From positions 310,001 to 374,000 of the forward strand of contig NZ_NGUP01000001.1 of NCBI RefSeq assembly GCF_002206625.1: 64,000 nt of DNA, written 5' to 3'. Below, one piece after another: positions 52,057 to 60,650 of this stretch (positions are counted from its first letter, which is position 1; the number at the start of each line of letters is the position of its first letter). A model generated the notes under the pieces. The model did not search any database and was not told where the DNA came from. It saw only the letters and a list, made by a program, of their open reading frames with translations. Both the position numbers and the translations under genes were made by a program. Source of the stretch: Polynucleobacter campilacus. GTDB lineage: Bacteria > Pseudomonadota > Gammaproteobacteria > Burkholderiales > Burkholderiaceae.

Positions 52057-52202
52057 TGGCCTTCTTGATAACTATTGAGTACAACAAGTCACTTGACTTG
52101 TTGGAAACGGAATGTGGCATGCCGTACGCTACAACCCATGTCGCGCGGGTTAAGCGCGATAACGGCCGCAAGGCTATTTTTGAAGGAGGTAATTGGTTAT
52201 GA
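52056..52202 (+). CDS. 48-residue ORF wedged between bchZ and pufB
   Basis: The frame starts at an ATG overlapping the bchZ stop (TAATG) and ends in a stop overlapping the pufB start (ATGA), so it is tied into the operon on both sides. GGAGG lies 10 bases upstream. The product has no membrane helix; it starts [10 protein letters not shown] and ends in a basic segment plus IFEGGNWL. In Rhodobacter this slot holds pufQ, but the sequence does not look like PufQ, which has a membrane span. It may be a small functional protein or a coupling frame that lets ribosomes reach pufB. No family recognised. Confidence 0.55.
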   Translation: MAFLITIEYNKSLDLLETECGMPYATTHVARVKRDNGRKAIFEGGNWL

Positions 52203-52351
52203 GCGATCACAGAACAGGTTCAATATCCGGCCTTACTGATGACGAAGCCAAGGAGTTTCACCAGTTGTACATCCAAGGTTTAGTTGGGTTTGTTTCAATT
52301 GCAGTAGTAGCCCATATTTTGGTTTGGGCTTGGCGTCCTTGGTTCCATTGA
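52199..52351 (+). CDS. pufB: Light-harvesting 1 beta polypeptide
   Basis: A 50-residue protein: polar N terminus, [17 protein letters not shown], one membrane helix and the conserved end WAWRPWFH. His39 in AVVAHILVW is the bacteriochlorophyll ligand; His21 is the second conserved histidine. GAAGGAGG lies upstream of the ATG. It forms the LH1 ring with PufA around the reaction centre. Unlike the usual pufBA pair, pufA does not follow directly. Confidence 0.96.
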   Translation: MSDHRTGSISGLTDDEAKEFHQLYIQGLVGFVSIAVVAHILVWAWRPWFH

Positions 52352-52378
52352 TATCGGATTAAATCTTAGGGGAATGAA

Positions 52379-52603
52379 ATGGTAAATACTCACGTTATAA
52401 GCAAAGAAAAAAATATGATCCGAGAGGATTCAATTACTTTCAATCTTATTTTTATTTTGTGTTTTTTAGTGTGCTTTGTTATTTCTTTGTTTACCCAGAT
52501 TTTGCCAAACAAGTGGAGTTCTTGGCTTCCAGGAGCTGAAGAAAAATCGCTTATCGATGGTACGAAGTCGGCAGTTTATGGTTTTATGTCTTACTTAAAT
52601 TAG
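52379..52603 (+). CDS. Unrecognised single-span protein inserted between pufB and pufA
   Basis: A 74-residue frame 27 bases after pufB and 9 before pufA, with a good AGGGGA ribosome binding site. One membrane helix (about residues 19-42, FNLIFILCFLVCFVISLF) has no histidine, so it is not a pigment-binding LH alpha or beta copy. The N terminus is charged and probably cytoplasmic; the C-terminal 32 residues (LPNKWSSWLPG, then KSAVYGFMSYLN) look amphipathic. The DNA is more AT-rich than pufB and pufA. Topology recalls PufX, PufQ and LH1-gamma type accessory proteins, but I see no clear sequence match. An LH1/reaction-centre assembly or ring-gap subunit is inference. Confidence 0.78.
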   Translation: MVNTHVISKEKNMIREDSITFNLIFILCFLVCFVISLFTQILPNKWSSWLPGAEEKSLIDGTKSAVYGFMSYLN

Positions 52604-52612
52604 GAGAAGATT

Positions 52613-52819
52613 ATGTGGAGAATTTGGAAACTGTATGATCCGTTGCGATCAATGGTTGTTCAAGGTATTTTTCTGTTTGGTCTTGCAGCAATGATTCACT
52701 TGATTTTGCTGAGCAGTGTTCGTTTTAACTGGTTGGATGGTTTGAGCCAAGCCCAGTTCAAGGCGATGGAAGCAAAAACAGGTTCTGCAATGCCACCATC
52801 AGTTCCAGCAGCAAAGTAA
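52613..52819 (+). CDS. pufA: Light-harvesting 1 alpha polypeptide
   Basis: The 68-residue protein starts MWRIWKLYDPLRS, typical of LH1 alpha, with one membrane helix, bacteriochlorophyll ligand His29 in AAMIHLILLS and the FNWLDG segment after it. A Pro/Ala-rich tail (MPPSVPAAK) is longer than minimal. AGGAGA precedes the ATG. It pairs with PufB in the LH1 ring. Confidence 0.96.
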   Translation: MWRIWKLYDPLRSMVVQGIFLFGLAAMIHLILLSSVRFNWLDGLSQAQFKAMEAKTGSAMPPSVPAAK

Positions 52820-52839
52820 TTTGTATAAAAATAATGGTG

Positions 52840-52879
52840 AATAGGGTTAGGTTAAATCGCTTTTTAGCTCAACCCTATT
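52840..52879 (+). promoter_or_regulatory. Intercistronic hairpin between pufA and pufL
   Basis: AATAGGGTT and AACCCTATT form a perfect 9-bp stem closing a 22-base loop. In Rhodobacter a hairpin at this place protects the pufBA part of the mRNA and makes LH1 far more abundant than reaction centre; the same job is likely here. Confidence 0.65.
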
Positions 52880-52905
52880 TATCCATTCATTGGAGATTAT
52901 AAAAA

Positions 52906-53730
52906 ATGGCCATGCTAAGTTTTGAGAGAAAGTACCGAGTTCGTGGCGGTACCTTAGTTGGTGGGGACTTATTCGATTTTTGGGTAGGGCCGTTTTACGT
53001 AGGATTTTTCGGTGTCACTACCGTCCTCTTTTCCTTTTTAGGCACCGCACTGATTTTGTGGGGTGCTTCACAGGGTCCAACTTGGAATCCCTGGCAGATC
53101 AATATCGCGCCACCGGATCTCAGTTATGGATTAGGTTTTGCCCCCTTATTACAAGGAGGGCTCTGGCAGCTCATTACAGTCTGTGCCTTAGGTGCATTCC
53201 TTTCGTGGGCCTTACGTGAAGTCGAAATTTGTCGAAAACTGGGCATGGGGCTTCATGTTCCTTACGCCTACTTAATGGCAGTGTTCGCTTATTTCACTTT
53301 AGTGGTGATTAGACCGGTACTCATGGGTGCGTGGCATCACGGTTTCCCATACGGCATCTTGAGCCACCTTGATTGGGTATCCAATACGGGCTATCAGTAC
53401 TTACATTTTCATTACAACCCAGCGCACATGATTGCGGTGACCTTATTCTTTACAACTACCTTTGCGTTGGTATTACATGGCGGCCTGGTCTTGTCGTCCA
53501 CCAATCCCCAGAAAGGGCAGTTTGTTAAAACGCCTGAGCATGAAGATACTTTCTTTAGAGATTCGATCGGTTATTCGATTGGTACTTTAGGCATTCACCG
53601 CCTTGGATTGTTTTTAGCGGTAGCAGCGGTTTTCTGGAGCGCTGTATGTATTGTGATCAGTGGCCCATTCTGGTCTCGTGGTTGGCCTGAGTGGTGGGGT
53701 TGGTGGTTGAACTTGCCAATTTGGCGTTAA
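52906..53730 (+). CDS. pufL: Reaction centre L subunit
   Basis: A 274-residue five-helix membrane protein. [10 protein letters not shown] carries the special-pair histidine, [11 protein letters not shown] and LGIHRLGL the iron-ligand histidines. Glu and Ser of the QB proton path are kept in [17 protein letters not shown]. It forms the heart of the type II reaction centre with PufM. The start could also be the ATG at 52912 (MLSFERKY). Confidence 0.98.
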   Translation: MAMLSFERKYRVRGGTLVGGDLFDFWVGPFYVGFFGVTTVLFSFLGTALILWGASQGPTWNPWQINIAPPDLSYGLGFAPLLQGGLWQLITVCALGAFLSWALREVEICRKLGMGLHVPYAYLMAVFAYFTLVVIRPVLMGAWHHGFPYGILSHLDWVSNTGYQYLHFHYNPAHMIAVTLFFTTTFALVLHGGLVLSSTNPQKGQFVKTPEHEDTFFRDSIGYSIGTLGIHRLGLFLAVAAVFWSAVCIVISGPFWSRGWPEWWGWWLNLPIWR

Positions 53731-53746
53731 TAGGGACCTATATATT

Positions 53747-54754
53747 ATGGAATATCAAAATCTATTCACTCAAGTTCAAGTGGTTGCACCCCCACATCAC
53801 GGGGTATCTATAGATCCTTATGAAGAGCGAGAGCGCTTTGGCACGCCAGCCCTGATTCATTTATTTGGTCGTCTAGGGAATGCTCAGCTTGGGCCTATTT
53901 ACTTAGGCGGTTTCGGCATTGCCTCTTTATTTTTTGGCGTTATTGCATTCCAGATTATGGGCTTTAATATGCTGGCCTCAGTCAATTGGGATCCCATTCA
54001 ATTTGTGCGCCAATTATTCTGGCTGTCTTTAGATCCACCGCTGCCAAAGCATGGGCTGTCTTTATTCATGCCCCTCAATGAGGGCGGTTGGTGGATGATG
54101 GCCGGTTTCTTCTTAACTGTCTCAATTTTATTGTGGTGGGCAAGAATGTACCGCCGTGCTGTTGCTTTGGGTTTGGGCACGCACATTGCTTGGGGTTTCT
54201 TGGCAGCGATCTGGTTATATCTGGTACTAGGATTCATCCGCCCCATCATGATGGGTAGTTGGAGTGAAGCGGTGCCATTTGGAATCTTCTCGCACTTAGA
54301 TTGGACCGCCGCTTTTTCACTGCGTTATGGTAATTTGTTCTATAACCCATTCCATATGCTCTCGATTGTTTTCCTATATGGATCCGCGCTCCTCTTTGCA
54401 ATGCATGGCGGCACTATTTTGGCGGTCAGCCGCTTTGGTGGCGAACGGGAGATTGAGCAAATTGTTGATCGCGGTACAGCTTCAGAAAGAGCTGCTTTGT
54501 TCTGGAGATGGACCATGGGCTTTAATGCCACGATGGAGTCGATTCACCGCTGGGCTTGGTGGTTTGCAGTATTAACACCTTTAGTTGGTGGTATCGGCAT
54601 TTTGCTCACCGGCACTGTTGTGGATAACTGGTATTTATGGGCAGTAAAGCATCATGTTGCGCCCGCTTACCCTTATGTTTTTGGAACTCCATTGCCTGAC
54701 CCTGCTACCACCGGATTTATTCCACCTCTTCCACCTGCTATCCCAGGGAAATAA
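53747..54754 (+). CDS. pufM: Reaction centre M subunit
   Basis: A 335-residue five-helix protein starting [22 protein letters not shown] carries the special-pair histidine, FAMHGGTIL and [10 protein letters not shown] the iron ligands, and the intervening [10 protein letters not shown] the glutamate iron ligand. A Pro-rich tail after the last helix ([12 protein letters not shown]) is a little longer than in Rhodobacter, as expected where the reaction centre carries a cytochrome subunit. It starts 16 bases after pufL. Confidence 0.98.
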   Translation: MEYQNLFTQVQVVAPPHHGVSIDPYEERERFGTPALIHLFGRLGNAQLGPIYLGGFGIASLFFGVIAFQIMGFNMLASVNWDPIQFVRQLFWLSLDPPLPKHGLSLFMPLNEGGWWMMAGFFLTVSILLWWARMYRRAVALGLGTHIAWGFLAAIWLYLVLGFIRPIMMGSWSEAVPFGIFSHLDWTAAFSLRYGNLFYNPFHMLSIVFLYGSALLFAMHGGTILAVSRFGGEREIEQIVDRGTASERAALFWRWTMGFNATMESIHRWAWWFAVLTPLVGGIGILLTGTVVDNWYLWAVKHHVAPAYPYVFGTPLPDPATTGFIPPLPPAIPGK

Positions 54755-54757
54755 GCC

Positions 54758-55876
54758 ATGAAACAACTAAGAAAATTTCTGATGTTACCGGCCTTGCTGT
54801 TGGGTACCTTGCTGCTGTCTAGCTGCGGCGAGAGGCCACCTATTGAAGCTGTCCAGCATGGTTATCGTGGAACCGCCATGGATTTGATTTACAACCCCCG
54901 CATTTTGGCTGGGCAAGCTGAGAAAAATGCAGTACCGGTGTCATCTGGGCCAGCGTCAGCCGATGGACCAAAAGCAGGGGCGGTATATCAAAATGTCAAA
55001 GTCCTCAATAATTTGAGTGTTGGTCAATTTACTTCATTCATGGTTGCCATGACGAGCTGGGTTGCACCTGAGCAGGGCTGTGCTTATTGTCATAATGTGA
55101 ACAATTTTGCAGATGAATCTTTGTATACCAAGGGTGTAGCTCGCAACATGATTTTAATGACGCAACGAGTGAACACTCAATGGCAAAGCCACGTCGCTCA
55201 GACAGGTGTAACTTGCTATACCTGCCATCGTGGTAATAACATTCCGCAAAATGTGTGGTTTGAAGACCCCACACAAAAAGTTGGCAATGGTATGTTAGGT
55301 AATAAGAATGGTCAAAATTCGCCAGTTGAAGGTTCTGGCTATGCATCATTGCCGAATAATACTTTTGCAGCTTATTTACTCAATGACCAGAAGATTCGCG
55401 TCAATGGTGAGACTGCATTGCCCACGGGGAACAAAAGTAGTATTAATGCAACCGAAGGGACCTATGGATTGATGATGCATTTCTCAAAATCTTTAGGTGT
55501 TAACTGTACGTATTGTCATAACACTCGATCCGTAGCTTCTTGGGAAGAAAGTCCGCCACAGAAATCGACAGCTTGGTATGCCATTCGAATGTCGCGGGAT
55601 CTCAACAAGAACTATATGGAACCAATCCAAGAACTTTTTCCTCCGCATCGTTTAGGCCCTACTGGTGATGTTGCTAAAAATAATTGCGCTACTTGCCACC
55701 AAGGTGCTTACAAGCCGCTTTATGGGATATCGATGTTGTCTGATTATCCTTATCTGACCGGGCCCGCAATGACAACACAAAAAGCTCCTAACTATCCGTA
55801 TTTGAACGGGCCGGCTAAGTCAATGCCAAAATCTACAGACGCGCTTGCTCCAGCAAAATCGGTAGCAATGAAGTAA
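54758..55876 (+). CDS. pufC: Reaction centre tetraheme cytochrome c subunit
   Basis: A 372-residue lipoprotein: signal peptide with lipobox LLSSC (Cys23) and four CxxCH heme sites at 108-112, 153-157, 250-254 and 310-314. It sits on the periplasmic face of PufLM and re-reduces the special pair. The C terminus has a short tandem duplication, YPYLTGPA and YPYLNGPA, then a Lys/Ala/Pro tail. It starts 3 bases after pufM and is followed by a strong terminator. Confidence 0.97.
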   Translation: MKQLRKFLMLPALLLGTLLLSSCGERPPIEAVQHGYRGTAMDLIYNPRILAGQAEKNAVPVSSGPASADGPKAGAVYQNVKVLNNLSVGQFTSFMVAMTSWVAPEQGCAYCHNVNNFADESLYTKGVARNMILMTQRVNTQWQSHVAQTGVTCYTCHRGNNIPQNVWFEDPTQKVGNGMLGNKNGQNSPVEGSGYASLPNNTFAAYLLNDQKIRVNGETALPTGNKSSINATEGTYGLMMHFSKSLGVNCTYCHNTRSVASWEESPPQKSTAWYAIRMSRDLNKNYMEPIQELFPPHRLGPTGDVAKNNCATCHQGAYKPLYGISMLSDYPYLTGPAMTTQKAPNYPYLNGPAKSMPKSTDALAPAKSVAMK

Positions 55877-55894
55877 GCTATGTTGAGTTAAACC

Positions 55895-55930
55895 AATAGC
55901 GTCATACTGTGAATATGACGCTATTTTTTT
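55895..55930 (+). terminator. Intrinsic terminator of the puf operon
   Basis: AATAGCGTCATA pairs perfectly with TATGACGCTATT (12 bp) around a 7-base loop, followed by seven T. It ends 22 bases before the crtI start. Confidence 0.95.
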
Positions 55931-55952
55931 GTAGAAAAGTTGGTTTGTAGAA

Positions 55953-57470
55953 ATGTTAAAAAAAGCGGTATTTAAAGAAGATGAAGTATCTACTGCCATT
56001 GTGATTGGAAGTGGATTTGGCGGATTAGCCTCTGCGATTCGCCTGTCTTGTAGAGGCTACAAGGTCATTGTTATAGAGAAGCTAGATGCACCCGGTGGTA
56101 GGGCATACGTACACCATCGTGATGGCTATACCTTTGACGCTGGCCCGACCATCATTACTGCACCCTTTCTACTGAGTGAATTGTGGGAGTTATGCGGTAA
56201 GAAGATGTCAGATGATGTTGATCTGCGCCCAATGGATCCTTTTTATCGGATCCGTTTTGATGATGGTACTCATTTTGATTACACGGGTGACCCAGACAGA
56301 ATGCGCGCTGAAGTGGCTAAGTTTGCGCCAGAAGATTTACCAGGTTACAAGCGATTTTTAGCAGAAGCAGAAAAATGCTACAAGCTGGGTTTTCAGGAGC
56401 TCAGCTCTACTCCATTTGACACAATCAAAGATTTGATTCGCGCTATTCCATCAATGGTGAAGATGCGGGCCTGGGAGAGCCTCTATAAATTAGTTGCGCG
56501 CCATTTAAAAAATGACAAGATACGTCAAGTGATGAGTTTTCATCCGCTCCTCATTGGTGGCAATCCTTTCTCGGTTACAGCAGTCTACGCACTCATCAAC
56601 TCCTTAGAGCGACGCCATGGAGTGCACTCGGCAATGGGTGGCACGGGCTCTTTAATTAAGGGCTTAGCAGGTTTGTTAGCGGGTAGAGGGGTGCAAATTC
56701 GGCTGAACTCTGAGGTCAAACGCATTGAAGTGGAAGACGGTAAAGCACAAGGTGTCACGCTAGCCAATGGTGAATTTATTCCTGCAGATATTGTGGTCTC
56801 CAATGCTGACGCGGCATGGACTTATCAAAAGCTCATCGCACCAGAACACCGCAAAGTGTGGACCGATGCTAAGGTGAATAAGAGTAAATACTCTATGAGT
56901 CTATTTGTTTGGTACTTCGGCACAGACAATCAATACCCTGACGTTCCACACCATATGATTTTGTTGGGTAAGCGTTACAAAGAACTGCTTACAGATATCT
57001 TTAAGAAACATAAACTGGCAGATGACTTTAGTTTGTATTTACATCGACCAACCGCGACTGATCCATCCTTAGCACCCGCAGGAGGAGATGCGTTCTATGT
57101 GTTGGCCCCAGTTCCGAATTTAGAAAGTGGTACGGACTGGGCTAAAGAGGCTGAGCCCTATCGCCAAGCAATTGCCAAGTACTTGGATGAAAGTGTTCTG
57201 CCTGGATTTGAAAAGCATCTTAAAACATCCTTTCTCATGACTCCTCAAGATTTTCAGGATCGTCTTTTGTCAGTCAAAGGTGCCGCCTTTGGTTTTGAAC
57301 CGCTCTTGCTTCAAAGTGCTTGGTTTAGACCGCACAATCGTAGTGAGGATATTCAAGGGCTTTATATGGTGGGGGCTGGAACCCACCCAGGTGCAGGCAT
57401 CCCCGGTGTTTTATCTTCAGCAAAAGCGTTGATGTCAGTAGTAGCCGAACCTAAAAAAGTCTTAGCATGA
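55953..57470 (+). CDS. crtI: Phytoene desaturase
   Basis: A 505-residue FAD-dependent desaturase: dinucleotide fold GSGFGGLASAIRL (19-31), EKLDAPGGRAYV, and the CrtI-family C-terminal block GAGTHPGAGIPGVLSSAK. It introduces double bonds into phytoene. CrtD-type desaturase is the main alternative, but the opening and end blocks fit CrtI better. It follows the puf terminator by only 22 bases with no clear promoter, so it may rely on read-through. It is the last gene of the cluster on this side and convergent with the truncated ABC-F gene. Confidence 0.86.
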   Translation: MLKKAVFKEDEVSTAIVIGSGFGGLASAIRLSCRGYKVIVIEKLDAPGGRAYVHHRDGYTFDAGPTIITAPFLLSELWELCGKKMSDDVDLRPMDPFYRIRFDDGTHFDYTGDPDRMRAEVAKFAPEDLPGYKRFLAEAEKCYKLGFQELSSTPFDTIKDLIRAIPSMVKMRAWESLYKLVARHLKNDKIRQVMSFHPLLIGGNPFSVTAVYALINSLERRHGVHSAMGGTGSLIKGLAGLLAGRGVQIRLNSEVKRIEVEDGKAQGVTLANGEFIPADIVVSNADAAWTYQKLIAPEHRKVWTDAKVNKSKYSMSLFVWYFGTDNQYPDVPHHMILLGKRYKELLTDIFKKHKLADDFSLYLHRPTATDPSLAPAGGDAFYVLAPVPNLESGTDWAKEAEPYRQAIAKYLDESVLPGFEKHLKTSFLMTPQDFQDRLLSVKGAAFGFEPLLLQSAWFRPHNRSEDIQGLYMVGAGTHPGAGIPGVLSSAKALMSVVAEPKKVLA

Positions 57471-58930
57471 CCCAAAGTATGAAAGACCTTCAAGAGTGCG
57501 TCGCAAAGTAAATCTAAGGTATCGATATCTAAGTCATTGGTGGGTTCATCTAAAACCAATACATTTGCTGGTCTAGCAAATAAACGAGCGAGCAATAAGC
57601 GATTACGTTCGCCGCCCGACAAAGTACTTACTGGAGAGTTGGTGCGCTCTGGTGCAAATAAGAAATCACTCAAATAACTCTTAACGTGTTTTTTATTGCC
57701 ATTGATTTCAATCCACTCGCTACCTGGACTAATGTAATCCTCAAGCGAAGCATTGAGATCAAGACCTTCACGCATTTGATCAAAATAAGCTACTTCAATC
57801 CGAGTGCCCATCGTAGCGCTTCCTGAGTCAGGTGCAATGGTCCCTAGAATCAATTTCAGCAAAGTCGTTTTACCTGCGCCGTTAGGACCGAGCAGACCTA
57901 CCTTATCTCCACGCAAAATCGTTGCTGTAAAGTCTTGCACAATCGGCCTATCGTAAGATTTACTGACCTCCTGCAGGTCTGCAACGATCTTGCCACTGCG
58001 ATCGCCTGCTGAGACGGCCAATTTCACTTGACCCATCGCATCTCTGCGCTCAGTTCGGCTGGTGCGTAACTTTTCAAGGCGGGCAATACGGGCAACACTC
58101 CTAGTACGGCGAGCCTCAACACCCTTTCGAATCCAAACCTCTTCTTGGGCTAGTAATTTATCTGCCCGAGCATTAGCCAATGACTCAGAATTGAGTTCTT
58201 GTTCTTTGAGAACTTCATATTGAGTAAAGTTACCTGGGTAGCTTCGAAGAATTCCACGATCAAGCTCCACGATTTGTGTACAGACGTTATCCAAGAAAGC
58301 ACGATCATGGGTTACTAAAATCACTGAGCCTTGGTATTCTTTTAATAACTCCTCTAACCAGGCAATCGAATCTAAATCTAAATGGTTGGTTGGCTCATCC
58401 AGAATTAAGACATCAGGCATTTCTACTAAAGCGCGGGCAAGTGCCACGCGTTTTTTAGTTCCGCCTGACAGCGTACTGATCTTCAGATCCGCTTCTAAAT
58501 GCAAGCGATCCAGAGTTTCGTGAACGCGCTGCTCCCAATTCCAACCACTGAGCGCTTCTAATTGAGATTGCACCTCATCTAAGCGATGGTGGGATGCATC
58601 ATCCCAGTCCCCTACACTAAGTGCTTCATATTCCTCACGCAGGGCCTTAGCCTGAGCTACCCCCTTGGAAACTGCATCAAATACCGTTTCATTGGAATCA
58701 AAAATGGGCTCTTGAGGAACGTAAGCAATTCTTAAACCTTGCTGATATTGCAAAAGCCCATCATCCATTTTTTCAATGCCAGCCAAGATCTTCAATAAGG
58801 AAGATTTGCCAGTGCCATTGCGTCCAATTAAGCCGACGCGCTCACCCGATTCGAGTGAAAAAGCAGTATTTGCGAGGAGATCTACGTGGCCGAAAGCCAG
58901 TTTTGCATCAGTAAGTACGATTAAAGCCAT
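57362..58930 (-). pseudogene. ABC-F ATPase (Uup-like), 3'-truncated
   Basis: The frame has two ABC-F ATPase domains: Walker A GRNGTGKSS and GPNGAGKTT, signatures LSGGTKKRVALAR and LSGGERNRLLLAR. The first domain has its H-loop (LVTHDRAF). The second breaks off just after Walker B and the D-loop (LDEPTNDLDIDTLDLL, near residue 475): the expected VSHDR histidine and the C-terminal coiled coil are missing. The last roughly 47 residues are not Uup-like and most are antisense to crtI. Full Uup has about 635 residues. The rest of the frame is undamaged, so loss is recent or the shortened protein retains a use. Homologous sequence ends near 57505. Confidence 0.8.
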
Positions 58931-59008
58931 GGCGACATTATCGTCTCTTCCGCAAAAGAGGTGGTATTTCTGAAATTACCTAAAAATGGTCCCTGCTAGG
59001 AGGATGAT

Positions 59009-60622
59009 TTACTTTGATAAATAATCTAATGCAAGTGCTTCTGCTACCTTAATCCCATCGACACCAGCAGATAGAATGCCACCGGCATAACCAGCACCCT
59101 CACCCGCAGGATAGAGACCCTTGATATTGAGGCTTTGAAAATTTGGGCCACGTGGAATGCGCAAAGGTGAAGAAGTTCTAGTCTCTACACCCGTTAACAC
59201 GGCATCTTTCATCGAAAAGCCTTTGATTTGCTTTTCAAACACAGGCAAGGCTTCGCGAATCGCTTCAATGGCATAAGCAGGTAAGCTTTGGGCTAAATCT
59301 GTTAAATGCACACCAGGCTTATAGGAAGGCAGGACGCTGCCAAACTCGGTTGAGGCTTTGCCTTCCAGAAAATCCCCTACCAACTGCCCTGGGGCCTCAT
59401 AGGTTCCTCCACCTAATTCAAAAGCCTTAGATTCAAGTGTGCGTTGGAATTCGATTCCAGCAAGTGGTCCACCAGGAAAATCATCTGGAGTAATACCCAC
59501 GACAATACCGGCATTAGCATTACGTTCATTGCGCGAGTATTGACTCATGCCATTAGTTACTACGCGATTAGGCTCTGAGCTTGCTGCCACAACCGTACCA
59601 CCTGGACACATGCAAAAGCTATAGACCGAGCGACCGTTCTTAGCGTGATGTACTAACTTGTAATCAGCGGCACCAATCAACTCATTGCCAGCATGTGGTC
59701 CTAAACGCGCCTTATCAATCAGTGACTGCGGATGCTCAATACGAAAACCCACTGAGAATGGCTTGGCCTCCATAAAGACACCAGCCTCATGCAAAGCATG
59801 AAAGGTATCACGTGCACTGTGGCCAAGTGCCAGTACAACATGGGTTGCAGGAAGATCTTCATGGCCTTCAATTTTGACACCAGTAATTTGCTCGTTCTGA
59901 ATATCAAAACCAATCACTTTTTGGGAGAAACGAATCTCACCGCCAAGCTCAATAATTTCTTGACGCATTTTCTCTACTACGCCTACTAAGCGGAAGGTGC
60001 CAATATGAGGCTTAGCAACATACAGAATTTCTGCTGGCGCACCTGCCTTCACAAACTCATTAATTACTTTACGGCCATAAAACTTCGGATCTTTAATCTG
60101 GCTCCATAACTTACCATCTGAAAAAGTACCAGCACCACCCTCTCCAAATTGCACATTGGATTCTGGGTTGAGTACATTCTTACGCCATAAACCCCAGGTA
60201 TCTTGTGTACGCTCTCTAACCTTCTTGCCGCGCTCGAGCACAATCGGCTTAAATCCCATTTGCGCCAAGACGAGCGCAGCAAATATTCCACAAGGACCAA
60301 AGCCAATGACTACCGGACGCAATGATTTGCCTGCGGCAATAGACTCAGGAGCCTTGGCTTTAAAGTGATAACTCGTATCAGGTGATGGTCTGATATGAAT
60401 ATCGCCATCAAACTGTTTCAGAATGGCTTCTTCATTTTTTACCGAAAGATCTACTGTGTAGATGAAAGAAAGTGCCACATTCTTTCTGGCATCGTAGCTA
60501 CGCTTAAAGACTTCAAAGCTGATTAAGTCCTTAGCGGGCAAATTGAGGCGCTTGAGAATCGCCGCTTCCACGGCTTCTGGAGCGTGATCGACAGGCAGAC
60601 GTAGTTCAGTAATCCGAATCAT
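59009..60622 (-). CDS. FAD-dependent dehydrogenase (COG2509 type)
   Basis: A 537-residue flavoprotein. FAD-binding loop VIGFGPCGIFAALVLAQMG lies near residues 106-124, after an N-terminal domain of about 95 residues. Further blocks include ESNVQFGEGGAGTFSDGKL and a C-terminal YPAGEGAGYAGGI. This pattern is that of the conserved uncharacterised FAD dehydrogenases. Reaction unknown. Confidence 0.88.
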   Translation of the reverse strand: MIRITELRLPVDHAPEAVEAAILKRLNLPAKDLISFEVFKRSYDARKNVALSFIYTVDLSVKNEEAILKQFDGDIHIRPSPDTSYHFKAKAPESIAAGKSLRPVVIGFGPCGIFAALVLAQMGFKPIVLERGKKVRERTQDTWGLWRKNVLNPESNVQFGEGGAGTFSDGKLWSQIKDPKFYGRKVINEFVKAGAPAEILYVAKPHIGTFRLVGVVEKMRQEIIELGGEIRFSQKVIGFDIQNEQITGVKIEGHEDLPATHVVLALGHSARDTFHALHEAGVFMEAKPFSVGFRIEHPQSLIDKARLGPHAGNELIGAADYKLVHHAKNGRSVYSFCMCPGGTVVAASSEPNRVVTNGMSQYSRNERNANAGIVVGITPDDFPGGPLAGIEFQRTLESKAFELGGGTYEAPGQLVGDFLEGKASTEFGSVLPSYKPGVHLTDLAQSLPAYAIEAIREALPVFEKQIKGFSMKDAVLTGVETRTSSPLRIPRGPNFQSLNIKGLYPAGEGAGYAGGILSAGVDGIKVAEALALDYLSK

Positions 60623-60650
60623 GGGACCTTACAATACACAGTATTGAGAT

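Noticed and set aside
52379..52603. Reading the 74-residue ORF as a second LH1 alpha or beta copy
   Set aside because: Its membrane helix has no histidine and lacks the MWRIW start or the WxxRPW end, so it cannot be a standard LH polypeptide.
57362..57470. Antisense overlap of crtI and the ABC-F gene as real overlapping coding
   Set aside because: The overlapping ABC-F tail has no family similarity, while crtI carries its conserved C-terminal motif here; the tail is a read-through of a truncated gene.
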